Positions 1 through 7,651 are shown, counted from the stretch's first letter. The stretch: DNA of 60,502 bases from Planctomycetaceae bacterium (GCA_002709225.1 PAQH01000134.1:1-60502); one strand, 5' to 3'. The notes: generated from the sequence alone by a model not told the origin. Numbers and translations are program-made.

Positions 1-272
1 GGGCGGCGTCGGAATCCCAAGCCGATGTCCAGACGTTCTCCGAAGGCTCGATGGAAGCCAAGATCGAGTTCCTCGACGCCGAGCCCAACCGCTTCGCGGG
101 GATCTCTCACAACCAGTTCGGCGCGGCGGTCGCGATCGCCTACCACGCTCACGGTGAGGACCCGGAGCAGGCGGTGAACCTCCACGGGGCGGGCGCTCCG
201 CTGGTCGGCTCGGAGGAGTACGGGTGCGTCCCCGCCGGATCCCGCGAGGAACTCGGAGGAGGCGAGGCGTAA
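1..272 (+). CDS. C-terminal part of a conserved phage protein (5' end outside window)
   Basis: The frame is open from base 3 (AASESQADVQTFSEGSMEAK...) and ends in TAA at 270-272, so the visible ATG at 51 is probably internal. The segment 'SHNQFGAAVAIAYH' followed by 'HGAGAPLVGSEEYGC' resembles, from memory, the C-terminal half of a phage protein whose N-terminal half carries 'FQRRIDRFRTNNPDFRW'. That N-terminal half is seen at the other end of the window (59946..60502). I infer the two pieces are one gene cut by the contig ends. Function unknown. The stop overlaps the next start (TAATG). Confidence 0.6.
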   Translation, partial: AASESQADVQTFSEGSMEAKIEFLDAEPNRFAGISHNQFGAAVAIAYHAHGEDPEQAVNLHGAGAPLVGSEEYGCVPAGSREELGGGEA

Positions 273-547
273 TGTACAAGGAACCCAGCTGGAAGGACAT
301 CTTCTACGCGATGCTGATGTACGCCCACGAGAAGCGGTACTGGATCGGAATGATCGCGCTCGCTCTCGTCTTCATCGCTACGTCGGGCTGTGCCCGTCCT
401 GCGGGGAACTACGACTGGGAGGCTCTCGAAGGCTACCGCGAGATGCGGAAGCGAGAGGGGACGCTCTACACCACCGACGTTGAGACTCGGGTCCTGATCC
501 ATTCTAAGGGGCTCGCCGCACCAGACGGGACGCCATTCGTTCGGTAG
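272..547 (+). CDS. Small single-pass membrane protein or lipoprotein
   Basis: 91 residues, beginning MYKEPSWKDIFYAM. I chose the ATG at 272 because it overlaps the preceding stop (TAATG) and is preceded by a GGAGGCGAGG purine stretch. An in-frame ATG at 224 lies inside the previous gene. One hydrophobic stretch (about residues 27-40, GMIALALVFIATSG) is followed by Cys, giving a near-lipobox 'TSGC'. The N-terminal 25 residues before it are long for a signal peptide, so a plain N-in membrane anchor is the alternative. It is the last gene before a strong terminator. Function unknown; spanin or superinfection-type roles are only guesses. Confidence 0.7.
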   Translation: MYKEPSWKDIFYAMLMYAHEKRYWIGMIALALVFIATSGCARPAGNYDWEALEGYREMRKREGTLYTTDVETRVLIHSKGLAAPDGTPFVR

Positions 548-577
548 CCCGAAACGCGAGAGAATGTAAGAATTCAT

Positions 578-602
578 AAGAATACCTTCGGGTATTCTTT
601 TT
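578..602 (+). terminator. Intrinsic terminator closing the early operon
   Basis: Perfect 9-bp stem AAGAATACC / GGTATTCTT (578-586 with 591-599) capped by a TTCG tetraloop and followed by a T run. It lies 30 bases after the stop of the last early-side gene and marks the boundary with the late region. Confidence 0.9.
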
Positions 603-606
603 CATT

Positions 607-625
607 TACTTACAAAACGTAAGTA
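607..625. repeat. Inverted repeat TACTTAC / GTAAGTA
   Basis: Perfect 7-bp inverted repeat with a 5-base spacer in boundary region A. The half-site GTAAGTA recurs at 806-812 and, in boundary region B, at 29868-29874 and 30053-30059. It looks like a dimeric protein-binding site or iteron-like element. Confidence 0.6.
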
Positions 626-943
626 CCCGAACGGACGTTTGGGTGGTCTAAGTCCAGTACTTGTAACCAGTTCTTATACTCTTACTTCTTCTTCTAAAAT
701 AAAGAGAGAGAAAGAGAAAACCGGAGGCCCCGGAGAGTCGGTGCGCGTTAGGCGGTTTTCGCGATTCCGCAGCGAACCATGGATATTACACGAGAACGCG
801 AGTATGTAAGTAAAGACGGGAGACGTTCGGGTCTCGGATGAGGACGCGACTCGCTTGGGTGAACGGGGATAGACTTCGGGCGTAGGGACGCCGGAGCGCG
901 CCGCCATCAACGTCCCACTGAGTTGGGACAGAGGGATCAGCCA

Positions 944-1483
944 ATGGCCAAGAAGGTCGCCAAGAAGACGACCACCAAGAGGAAGGTCGGAGCCCCGAAG
1001 GGCAATCGCAACGGAGCCGGTCAACCCGGACCGCCGACGCCGAACGCTCGCTCCACGGGCATCTACTCACGGACGCTCTCGCGGAAAGAGTTCGAGCGCT
1101 TCGGGCCGGAGCCCGACATCGATGCTCTCAACGACGAACTGACGATCCTCAAGGCGATGCTCGCTCGCCAATTCGAGCACTACTTCAACTTCACTGACGA
1201 GAACGGGAAGCCCCTCAAAGAAGCCCAAGAGGTTCAGGAGATCGTCGAGACCGACGGTATCCAAGGAGAGGGGGTCGTTTCCATCAAGCGGATCGTCAAG
1301 CGCAACTCGAACATCGAGCGCGAGATCCACTCGACCCTCAACTCGATCTCTAGACTCATGCAGACCAAGGCGATGATCGAGAACGCGAATCGAGATGACT
1401 CGCCCGAGGACTTCGCTCGGAAGGCGTTTGAAGCGCTCCGAGCGTACAAAGCGGAGGCTGGCGACGATGGAGAGTCTACGTGA
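944..1483 (+). CDS. terS: Probable small terminase subunit
   Basis: 179 residues starting MAKKVAKKTTTKRKVGAPKG at the ATG at 944; an upstream in-frame ATG at 923 lacks a better site. The basic N-terminus runs into 'GAPKGNRNGAGQPGPP...STGIYS', close to the GAPKGN-NA-KHG-YS signature found in many phage small terminase-like proteins. The rest is helical and charged. It is the first late gene, and the large terminase lies four genes downstream, which supports a DNA-recognition role in packaging. The position fits; the assignment rests on the short motif. Confidence 0.6.
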   Translation: MAKKVAKKTTTKRKVGAPKGNRNGAGQPGPPTPNARSTGIYSRTLSRKEFERFGPEPDIDALNDELTILKAMLARQFEHYFNFTDENGKPLKEAQEVQEIVETDGIQGEGVVSIKRIVKRNSNIEREIHSTLNSISRLMQTKAMIENANRDDSPEDFARKAFEALRAYKAEAGDDGEST

Positions 1484-1649
1484 AGCCTACGGATCAGAGA
1501 TCGGTCGCCGACTTGAGTTTGAGTTCGATCTCCTTCTCAAGTGCGGCTTCGATCCGAGTGAGTTGGTCGTCATCGACCTCGAAGACGACGAGGAACCGAC
1601 GGTGATGCCCGATATCGTCGTGAAGGGAATGACTCATGACGACGGGTAG
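1467..1649 (+). CDS. Small acidic protein of unknown function
   Basis: 60 residues (MESLREAYGSEIGRRLEFEF...). The ATG at 1467 overlaps the end of the small terminase gene by 17 bases in another frame, which suggests coupling. It is rich in Asp/Glu in the C-terminal half ('DLEDDEEPTVMPDIVV'). No recognisable domain. It may be a packaging or head accessory protein, judging only by position. Confidence 0.55.
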   Translation: MESLREAYGSEIGRRLEFEFDLLLKCGFDPSELVVIDLEDDEEPTVMPDIVVKGMTHDDG

Positions 1650-2727
1650 GCGAGGCCCGATGTCCTCCTTCAGCGACCCGCGAGCGGGCGCTCCGAGGAC
1701 GCCTCTGCACAATCACACTCTATCCCAAGTCACCGACGCTGGAACGGCGGCGGCACTCGATGTCCCGGCGAGCGGGAACGCGGCCAGTGACGAAGTCGTC
1801 AAGGGAGACGACACCCGACTCATCCCCGCCGGGGGATCGACCAATCAACGTCTCGCGAAGGCGTCCGGGTCCGATTACGATCTCGTGTGGGACGACGAGG
1901 CGGGGACGGCTGAGCTCGAAGAGGCCAAATACTCACTGATCTCGAACACCGGATCGTACACGACCACGCTAACCACGCTTCCCTTCGATCGAGCCGACCG
2001 AACCGCGTCGTGGGCGTCCCTCTCCTCGGGCGAGATCACGATCTCGACGGCTGGGAAGTATTTGATCTTGGCCGACGTCACGACGATCGAGCAGAGCGGA
2101 AACAACCGAACCGAGTTTGAGTCTCAGCTCCAGCTCAACGGGACGTTGGTCCCCGGCACGAAGCGACGCCACTACTCGCGTCTCAGTAACCAAGGACAAC
2201 AGAGCGCCTCGATCTCGGCGGTCCTCGATCTATCGGCCAGCGACGTTATCCGCGTCCAGAGCAACCGCTTCTCCGGCTCCTCGACGGGCGGCTGGCTCGG
2301 CGACGGGTGTTCGATCACCATCGTACGAATCGACAATATCCAAGCTGAGCCGCCACCGGCTTCTCAAGAATGGCTTCTACCCTCCAACCACGGCGTCGAG
2401 ACCAAGATCGGCGAGATCGACGGCAACGACATCTACCACTACATCGGCATCACGACCGTCGCGTCAGCCGCATCGAGCGCCGTCTTGTCCGAAGCTCCGA
2501 CCATCCCCCAAGGATCGACCGTCCTTCGAGCGGTCGGCACCTTCCAGATCTCCTCGGGCGTCTTCGCGATCCCGTTCGGCTACTTCGATGGGACGAATGC
2601 CTACAACTTCTTCGCTCAGGCGGTCGGCGGGAACTACGCTTGGCTGGCTCAGGTCGTCGGAGGAGGTTCTTGGGCGGTTGGGGATATCTTGATCTGCGAA
2701 TGGGTCTACGCGAAGGTGGCCCTGTAA
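1636..2727 (+). CDS. Fibre-like structural protein with C1q/TNF-like domain
   Basis: 363 residues from the ATG at 1636 (AAGGGA nine bases upstream); the in-frame ATG at 1660 is an alternative. The N-terminal part has 'NAASDEVVKGDDTRLIP', a linker typical of phage fibre proteins. About residues 95-235 read as a beta-sandwich of the C1q/TNF-like type ('GKYLILADVTTIEQSG', 'QLQLNGTLVPGTKRRHYSR', 'GDGCSITIVRID'). The C-terminal ~120 residues form another beta-rich segment. It is probably a head or tail fibre exposed on the virion. The location inside the packaging genes rather than at the tail tip favours a head fibre, but this is inference. Confidence 0.65.
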   Translation: MTTGRRGPMSSFSDPRAGAPRTPLHNHTLSQVTDAGTAAALDVPASGNAASDEVVKGDDTRLIPAGGSTNQRLAKASGSDYDLVWDDEAGTAELEEAKYSLISNTGSYTTTLTTLPFDRADRTASWASLSSGEITISTAGKYLILADVTTIEQSGNNRTEFESQLQLNGTLVPGTKRRHYSRLSNQGQQSASISAVLDLSASDVIRVQSNRFSGSSTGGWLGDGCSITIVRIDNIQAEPPPASQEWLLPSNHGVETKIGEIDGNDIYHYIGITTVASAASSAVLSEAPTIPQGSTVLRAVGTFQISSGVFAIPFGYFDGTNAYNFFAQAVGGNYAWLAQVVGGGSWAVGDILICEWVYAKVAL

Positions 2728-2737
2728 GGAGGCAACG

Positions 2738-3019
2738 ATGGCCGATGTGAAGTTCTACGTCCAAGCGGTGGACTGGCCGCAACCGGACGGCTCGACGAAG
2801 ACCGAGTTGACCGTCTTCACTACCCCACCGTCCGATCTCGAAGCGAAGCGGGCGGCGGGCGCGGTCCTTGAGCTGAAGGGCCAAGACGGAATGACCGTCG
2901 AACAGATCCAGACGTTGATTCAAGCAGGACGGATGACGCTGGCTCAGGCTCCCACGGCGGTATACGGCGAAGTGACCGTGTCCGAGATCGCTGGGATTCG
3001 AGGAGCGCTCGGAGTATGA
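2738..3019 (+). CDS. Small protein of unknown function downstream of fibre gene
   Basis: 93 residues starting MADVKFYVQAVDWPQPDGS, with a clear AAGGAGG site 8 bases before the ATG. A beta-rich N-terminal half is followed by a helical half ('MTVEQIQTLIQAGRMTLAQ'). It sits directly after the fibre-like gene, so it may be its chaperone or attachment partner; nothing in the sequence proves this. Confidence 0.6.
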   Translation: MADVKFYVQAVDWPQPDGSTKTELTVFTTPPSDLEAKRAAGAVLELKGQDGMTVEQIQTLIQAGRMTLAQAPTAVYGEVTVSEIAGIRGALGV

Positions 3020-3022
3020 CGT

Positions 3023-4381
3023 ATGACCCGACTCACCGAGGATCAGATGCGTGGGGCGGTCCGCGCTGTCGAAGAAGCAGGAAGTCAAGCCGGAGCCGCT
3101 GAGCTACTCGGGATCTCTCGACCCGCGCTCCAGAACCGGCTACGGCAAGCGAAGACCCATCTCAAGATCGAGCCCGACGGATCGGGCGTCGCTGAAGGCG
3201 ACGAAGGACTCACCGACAAAGAGAACTCAGAGAAGGGCGAGAGAAGCGTCACCTCTCGCGTGATTTTGGCCGAGGGCGAAGTGGGCGTCCGCTCGCTCGA
3301 AGAGCTACTGGAGGCGGTCAATGCCGATGAAGAAGTCTGGGAAGTACGGGAGTGGGAAGCGAACAGCTGGCCGGTCGCGGGGAAGCGGCGGAAAGGGCGC
3401 GACGAGGAAGTCTTCGGGCTCACGCTCTTCCAAGTCAAGGCGAAGCTGAAGCGGAAGGTCGATCGAGCTATCGTCACGGCGGGTGGATACCTCGCCGACA
3501 AGATCAAACCGATACCGAGACGAACCAAGAAACTCCCCAAGCCGAGGCGAGACGGCCAGTTGCTGATGATCAACCTCTACGACGCCCACATCGGAGCCTA
3601 TGGCTGGGCTCCCGAGACGATGGGTAACTGGGACACCGAGAAGGCCCGAGCGCGGGTCATCGACGCGGTGGACGAGATACTCACCGAGGCGAGCCATTAC
3701 CCGATCGACCGGATCTTGATCCCGATCGGCAACGATTTCGTTCACATCGACAATACCCGAGGCGAGACCGCGAAGGGGACGCGGCTCGATTTCGACACTC
3801 GATACGCCAAGGTCATCGTGACCGCCCACGAGGTCCTCGAACACATCGCCGAGCGAGCGGTTGAGATGGGCGTCCCGGTCGAGTTCGTCTTCGTTCCGGG
3901 CAATCACGACCGCCACGCGAGCTTCCATCTGGTCCACTGGCTCAAAGCTCGGTACGCGAGCGAGCCTCTCATCGAGGTGGACGTGTCGCCGACCAAGAGG
4001 AAGTACCGGCGCTACGGCGTCAACGCCTTCCAGCTCAGCCACGGCGAGTTGGAGAAGAAGGACCGGCTCCCCCGGATCTTCGCCGAGGAGTTCGGTCCGG
4101 CGCTCGAAGACCCGGCGGCTTGGGGCGAGACGAGGAACCGCGAGAGCCACGTTGGACACGTCCACCAACGTCAGAAGGATCGCTATCCTCTGGAGACTCC
4201 GTTCAATGGCGTGACGGTGATCGTCAACCCGGCGTTGTGTAACCTCGACGCCTACCACTTCGAGCAGGGATTCATCGGCGGACCTCCGGCGGCGGACGCC
4301 TACCGCTATGACCTCTTCAACGGACGGGTCGGGATGCACACCGCGTACGCGAAGGACGACACGGGGATCTGGAATCGTTGA
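3023..4381 (+). CDS. HTH domain fused to calcineurin-like metallophosphoesterase
   Basis: 452 residues. The N-terminal ~45 residues form a Fis-type helix-turn-helix ('QAGAAELLGISRPALQNRL'). A charged linker follows. From about residue 180 there is a metallophosphoesterase domain with the five expected motifs: DAH (~187), GND (~236), GNHDRH (~293), SHGE and GHVHQ (~378). The protein should hydrolyse phosphodiester or phosphomonoester bonds with two metal ions, and the HTH suggests it does so on DNA. It lies between the fibre genes and the large terminase, so it may act during packaging or in host-DNA breakdown. The domain call is strong; the substrate is unknown. Confidence 0.85.
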   Translation: MTRLTEDQMRGAVRAVEEAGSQAGAAELLGISRPALQNRLRQAKTHLKIEPDGSGVAEGDEGLTDKENSEKGERSVTSRVILAEGEVGVRSLEELLEAVNADEEVWEVREWEANSWPVAGKRRKGRDEEVFGLTLFQVKAKLKRKVDRAIVTAGGYLADKIKPIPRRTKKLPKPRRDGQLLMINLYDAHIGAYGWAPETMGNWDTEKARARVIDAVDEILTEASHYPIDRILIPIGNDFVHIDNTRGETAKGTRLDFDTRYAKVIVTAHEVLEHIAERAVEMGVPVEFVFVPGNHDRHASFHLVHWLKARYASEPLIEVDVSPTKRKYRRYGVNAFQLSHGELEKKDRLPRIFAEEFGPALEDPAAWGETRNRESHVGHVHQRQKDRYPLETPFNGVTVIVNPALCNLDAYHFEQGFIGGPPAADAYRYDLFNGRVGMHTAYAKDDTGIWNR

Positions 4382-5747
4382 ACTCCTAACGCCAAGATGG
4401 TACCCGCTCAAGCTGATCGAGCCCCACCGGAAGCTCCTCCGTAGCCTCCAGCTCAAGCAGTTCGTGATCGCGTGCGCGGGTCGTCGGTCCGGGAAGTCGG
4501 AGCGGATGAAGCGGGAAGGCGTTATCAAGGCGCTGACCTTCACCGGCTTCCCGGATGGGCGGTTCATCTTCGCGGCTCCGACTCAGCAACAAGCCAAGGA
4601 TATCTTCTGGGACGATCTCAAGGCGATGGTCCCGGACTGGGCGCTCCTCGGAGGCGACCGGAAGACCGCGATCCAAGAAAGCTCTCCCCAGACGATCAAG
4701 CTCGCCAACGGCGCTCGGATCATCGTCGCTGGTCTCGACCGACCCCAGCGGATCGAGGGCTCGCCCATCGACTGGATCCTCCTCGATGAGTTCGCGGATA
4801 TGAAGCCGATGACCTTCGATGAGTCGATCCTCCCCGCGATCTCGACGCTTGGGCGTCCGGGTCAGGTCCGTTTCTCCGGGAAGCCTCGCGGCCGCAATCA
4901 CTACTACGAACTCTACCAGCGACTCCGCTTGGGTGAACTCTCAGACGAAGATTGGGCGTACCACCACTGGACCTCGGCGGAGCTTCTCCCCGCGAGTCAG
5001 ATCGCGAAGCTCAAGCGGTCGATGGACCCGATCTCCTTCGAGCAGGAGATCATGGCGTCCTTCGTCAACTTCACGGGCCGCGCCTATTACACCTACGACG
5101 ACGACATCAACGTCTTCGAGATCGACTACGTGCCCGGAGAGGATCTGGTCTTCGCGCTCGACTTCAACCAGAGCCCCGGAACCGCGACGGTGATGCAGGA
5201 GGTCAACGCCCCGCCCGCTCTTCGGGCTCACGCCCGGAAGAAGGGGATCACGATCCCGGAGCGGATCACCAATATTCTCGATGAGGTCTACATACCAAGA
5301 GGATCGAACTCGCGGATGGTGGCCCAGCGGCTCGCCGAAGATTGGGGGCCCCACAAGGGCGAGGTCCATCTCTACGGTGATCCGGCGGGTGGCGCCAAGA
5401 CCTCCTCCTCGGTTCACGGCTCGGACTGGGAATTGGTCACGGAGGTTCTTTCTCCCGTGTACGGGGATAGACTAGCGGAGATGTGGCCGAGATCGCATCC
5501 CCCCGTCCGAGCGCGGATCAACGCGGTGAACACGCGGATTCGTACCGCTGGCGATGAGGTCTCCCTCTTCGTCTCGCCGAGATGTCGATACACCAGAACG
5601 GACTTCGAGGGCGTCGTGCTCAAAGAAGGGACCGGCGAGATCGAGAAAGACAAAGACGGAAAGTTGACCCACCTTTCCGATGGCGTTGGTTACTACATCG
5701 CCGAGCGTTGGCCCATCGGCGGACGCGGCGAATCGTTCCAGGTGTAA
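4308..5747 (+). CDS. terL: Terminase large subunit (ATPase-nuclease)
   Basis: The frame contains the packaging ATPase and an RNase H-like nuclease: Walker A 'AGRRSGKSER' (~57-66), Walker B 'ILLDEFAD' (~157-164), then nuclease acidic residues in 'FALDFNQS' (~284), 'YGDPAGG' (~358) and 'SDGVGYY' (~458). It cuts concatemeric DNA and pumps it into the prohead through the portal. The start is unclear. The only ATG before Walker A is at 4308, inside the previous gene and without a ribosome site; the homologous-looking part begins near 4374. An unusual start there or ribosomal coupling is possible. Confidence 0.93.
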   Translation: MTSSTDGSGCTPRTRRTTRGSGIVELLTPRWYPLKLIEPHRKLLRSLQLKQFVIACAGRRSGKSERMKREGVIKALTFTGFPDGRFIFAAPTQQQAKDIFWDDLKAMVPDWALLGGDRKTAIQESSPQTIKLANGARIIVAGLDRPQRIEGSPIDWILLDEFADMKPMTFDESILPAISTLGRPGQVRFSGKPRGRNHYYELYQRLRLGELSDEDWAYHHWTSAELLPASQIAKLKRSMDPISFEQEIMASFVNFTGRAYYTYDDDINVFEIDYVPGEDLVFALDFNQSPGTATVMQEVNAPPALRAHARKKGITIPERITNILDEVYIPRGSNSRMVAQRLAEDWGPHKGEVHLYGDPAGGAKTSSSVHGSDWELVTEVLSPVYGDRLAEMWPRSHPPVRARINAVNTRIRTAGDEVSLFVSPRCRYTRTDFEGVVLKEGTGEIEKDKDGKLTHLSDGVGYYIAERWPIGGRGESFQV

Positions 5748-5758
5748 GGAGGTCTCGG

Positions 5759-5995
5759 ATGCCCGGTCTTCAAGGCGGAAAGCTCGGTGGCGGCGGTGCT
5801 CAGGTCGGCGGAGGCGCCCAAGTAGGCGGCGGTGCTCAGGTCGGCAGCGGCAATCTCGGCGGAGCGGGTCTGAACCGCGCCGTGAAACGGACGGCGGCTC
5901 GTGGACCGGCTCGGGCTCAGTCGCGAAAGGTCGTGAATGTCTCGCGTCTCGCGAAGCTCCCCTCGGCGAGCCAGATCAAGCGAAGGAAAGTCTAA
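5759..5995 (+). CDS. Small basic glycine-rich protein 1
   Basis: 78 residues from the ATG at 5759, with TAAGGAGG upstream. The N-terminus carries a Gly/Ala/Gln/Val repeat (GGGAQV three times, then GSGNLGGAG) and the C-terminus is strongly basic ('AVKRTAARGPARAQSRK', 'QIKRRKV'). It looks disordered and nucleic-acid binding. It is the first of three consecutive small basic proteins right after the large terminase, stop/start coupled to the next (TAATG). Function unknown; a packaged DNA-binding or head-completion role is possible. Confidence 0.6.
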   Translation: MPGLQGGKLGGGGAQVGGGAQVGGGAQVGSGNLGGAGLNRAVKRTAARGPARAQSRKVVNVSRLAKLPSASQIKRRKV

Positions 5996-6186
5996 TGGCG
6001 CGGCGAACTACAGGCGGACCGTCGGCCCAGAGTCGGCGGGTGATCTCGGTTCCGTTCGGCGAGGACCGCGAGCGCCGTCGAGGTAGCTCGATCCGGGTCG
6101 GCTCGAATCCGAGCGGAGTCAAGACGAACCGGCGTGAGTTCTCTTCGACCCGAAGGTCCAACGGCGCTAACCCGAGGAAGCAGTGA
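5995..6186 (+). CDS. Small basic protein 2 (RRTTGG family)
   Basis: 63 residues starting MARRTTGGPSAQSRRVIS. The start overlaps the previous stop (TAATG), with GAAGGAAAG upstream. About one residue in five is Arg or Lys, with many Gly/Ser/Asn. Its N-terminus closely resembles that of the next protein (RRTTGG-x2-AQ-x-R), so the two are probably duplicates. Unknown function. Confidence 0.6.
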   Translation: MARRTTGGPSAQSRRVISVPFGEDRERRRGSSIRVGSNPSGVKTNRREFSSTRRSNGANPRKQ

Positions 6187-6413
6187 TGAAGCGACGTACG
6201 ACCGGCGGAGCGGGAGCCCAACGCTCTCGATATCGTATCACCAACCCCGCTTCGCTCTCGCGTGACGGTCGGACTTCGGTCCGGTCCGCGAGCGCCCGAG
6301 GCGGTAACGGACCCAGTATCACCCCTAACACCGGGGGTGTGATCAACTCGAAGCGGTTCCAGCCGGGAAGCTCCGGCGGGAACGTGAACAGCGGCGGCGG
6401 AAGCCCCGTTTGA
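6186..6413 (+). CDS. Small basic protein 3 (RRTTGG family, Gly/Ser-rich tail)
   Basis: 75 residues starting MKRRTTGGAGAQRSRYRI. The ATG overlaps the previous stop (TGATG); a GTG three bases upstream is a less likely start. Basic N-terminal half, then a Gly/Ser/Asn-rich tail ('GSSGGNVNSGGGSPV'). Paralogue of the preceding gene. Ends the run of three low-complexity proteins. Function unknown. Confidence 0.6.
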   Translation: MKRRTTGGAGAQRSRYRITNPASLSRDGRTSVRSASARGGNGPSITPNTGGVINSKRFQPGSSGGNVNSGGGSPV

Positions 6414-6426
6414 AAAGGAGCCAGAC

Positions 6427-6621
6427 ATGGCGGACGGTACGAAGAAAATTGGTCCGAAGACCAAGCTCGCTGCGATCATCGCGGCGGTGATTGCGATCCT
6501 CACGGCGGTGTACGCGGTGATTGACGGCGATCCGAACACCCAGCCGAACATCGATGACGTCACCGACAAGGTCGGCGATGTCTTCAACGACGAGGAGGCG
6601 AAGACCGATGAGACTCCGTAA
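6427..6621 (+). CDS. Small single-pass membrane protein (holin-like candidate)
   Basis: 64 residues: a Lys-rich N-terminus, one transmembrane segment (about 14-34, KLAAIIAAVIAILTAVYAVI), then an acidic tail ('DDVTDKVGDVFNDEEAKTDE'). AAAAGGAG lies upstream of the ATG. Size, topology and the lipoprotein-like gene that follows (overlap 14 bases) are compatible with a lysis cassette, but no family is recognised. Confidence 0.6.
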   Translation: MADGTKKIGPKTKLAAIIAAVIAILTAVYAVIDGDPNTQPNIDDVTDKVGDVFNDEEAKTDETP

Positions 6622-6994
6622 CACCCTGATGGCGTATGTCGTCGCGGCGCTGGGAGGCGTGCTCGGATACGGGCTCGTGACCGCTCCGGGATGCACGACC
6701 GCCCCGATCAACGAGAGCCCGGAGAGCAAGGCTCTCCGCCCGCTCTATGAGCTGGAGTCGAAGGCGGTTCTCGTGATCGGGAACCTCAACACGCTCCGGC
6801 GGACCGGCGCGATCGACGGACCGACTTGGGACGACACGATCCTCCCGGTGATCAACGAAGTCGATCTCGCTCTAGACGCGGTTGGGCAGCTGGCCGACGG
6901 CGAGAGCGACATCCAGATCCGTGACGTCTTGACTATCGCGCTCGCTCGACTCGAAGCGTGGGCGGTCCAGTACAACGAGGAGGACTCGGAATGA
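6608..6994 (+). CDS. Membrane-anchored or lipoprotein-like protein, possible lysis cassette
   Basis: 128 residues from the ATG at 6608. Basic start (MRLRN), hydrophobic stretch (~6-26), then 'TAPGCTTAP', where Cys could be lipidated although Pro at -2 is not typical. The rest is helical ('LYELESKAVLVIGNLNTLRR', 'LTIALARLEAWAVQY'). It overlaps the preceding membrane-protein gene and couples to the next (ATGA). An outer-membrane spanin-like role is possible but not shown. Confidence 0.6.
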   Translation: MRLRNTLMAYVVAALGGVLGYGLVTAPGCTTAPINESPESKALRPLYELESKAVLVIGNLNTLRRTGAIDGPTWDDTILPVINEVDLALDAVGQLADGESDIQIRDVLTIALARLEAWAVQYNEEDSE

Positions 6995-7179
6995 ACCCCG
7001 CACTGGTCTTGGCCGGAACTCAGGCCATTCTCTCGATCTTCGACTACCTCGACCGCCGGGCTCAGGCCAACGGCGAGGAGATCACGCCCGAGATGGTCGA
7101 GTCGGTTCGTGAGCTTCGGAAACAGTACGTTGCCGAGTCGAATCGGCTCGCGAACGATCCGAGCGAACCCACTGAATGA
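6991..7179 (+). CDS. Small helical protein of unknown function
   Basis: 62 residues (MNPALVLAGTQAILSIFDYLDRR...). The ATG overlaps the previous stop (ATGA), with GAGGAGG upstream. A short hydrophobic N-terminus precedes a charged helix ending 'VRELRKQYVAESNRLAND'. Last gene before the terminator at 7185-7217; it belongs with the two membrane proteins upstream. Confidence 0.6.
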   Translation: MNPALVLAGTQAILSIFDYLDRRAQANGEEITPEMVESVRELRKQYVAESNRLANDPSEPTE

Positions 7180-7184
7180 GGAGG

Positions 7185-7217
7185 AGCCGTTCCGGGCTTC
7201 GGCTCGGAGCGGCTTTT
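7185..7217 (+). terminator. Intrinsic terminator before the cupin gene
   Basis: 13-bp stem with three GU-type pairs (7185-7197 with 7202-7214), TTCG tetraloop and T run. It is one of the few terminators in the late region, so it may lower expression of the genes beyond or separate an inserted unit. Confidence 0.85.
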
Positions 7218-7222
7218 GATCT

Positions 7223-7651
7223 ATGAGTGACTCAGATCTCAGAGAGCGACTCGCGGATATTCGGCATACGATTTTTGCCGGTCCAATTCGTGAGTGGTCG
7301 ATATCCACTTTCCCGAACGGGAAGCGAGGGATCATTGGACCAGACGGCTCTTGGGGCGAGTTGCTTCGACACGATCCCGAAGGACAGACCGTGTTCCGCT
7401 TTCGGGCCGCGAGGGACAGTAAGTTTGTCCTCGGGATGCATTGGCATCCGTACGATGAGCGGATTGTGATGATCGAGGGTCGAATCCGCATCGAGATCCC
7501 CAACCAAACGGCGGTCACGCTCGACGCTACGGACAAAGACGAACTTTTCATCGGCCCGTATACCCCGCATTTGACCTACGGCGAGGCGGGATCTCTCTTT
7601 GACGTTATCTTCGGCCCCGGTGCCGTTTGTTCGGAGGCACTCGATGGGTGA
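7223..7651 (+). CDS. Cupin-fold protein
   Basis: 142 residues. Cupin motif 1 is visible as 'GMHWHPYDERIVMIEG' (His-x-His, Glu, Gly), and the second half has 'LFIGPYTPHLTYGE' with a Pro-x-His like motif 2. The fold is a small beta-barrel that usually binds a metal and often a sugar or small acid. The start at 7223 has only a weak ribosome site and lies right after a terminator. The gene is visibly less GC-biased at third positions than its neighbours (for example 'ATTTTTGCCGGTCCAATTCG'), suggesting later acquisition. Role in the phage unknown. Confidence 0.8.
   Translation: MSDSDLRERLADIRHTIFAGPIREWSISTFPNGKRGIIGPDGSWGELLRHDPEGQTVFRFRAARDSKFVLGMHWHPYDERIVMIEGRIRIEIPNQTAVTLDATDKDELFIGPYTPHLTYGEAGSLFDVIFGPGAVCSEALDG

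Larger units (their letters stand above)
548..943. other. Non-coding boundary region A (early/late junction)
   Basis: A 396-base stretch without a credible gene, much more AT-rich than its surroundings (especially 555-720). It holds the terminator at 578-602, a palindrome at 607-625, 'TTCTTCTTCTAAAAT' near 684-699 and a purine run AAAGAGAGAGAAAGAGAAAA at 700-720. It also holds copies of 'AACGCGAG' close to 'ATGTAAG' (551-570 and 794-813). A hairpin GTCCCA / TGGGAC (912-917 with 924-929) sits just before the first late gene. TATACT at 675-680 and TAGACT at 870-875 are possible -10 elements, without convincing -35 partners. Region B (29864-30229) shares several of these elements. It is a candidate late promoter, origin or packaging region. 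Confidence 0.6.
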
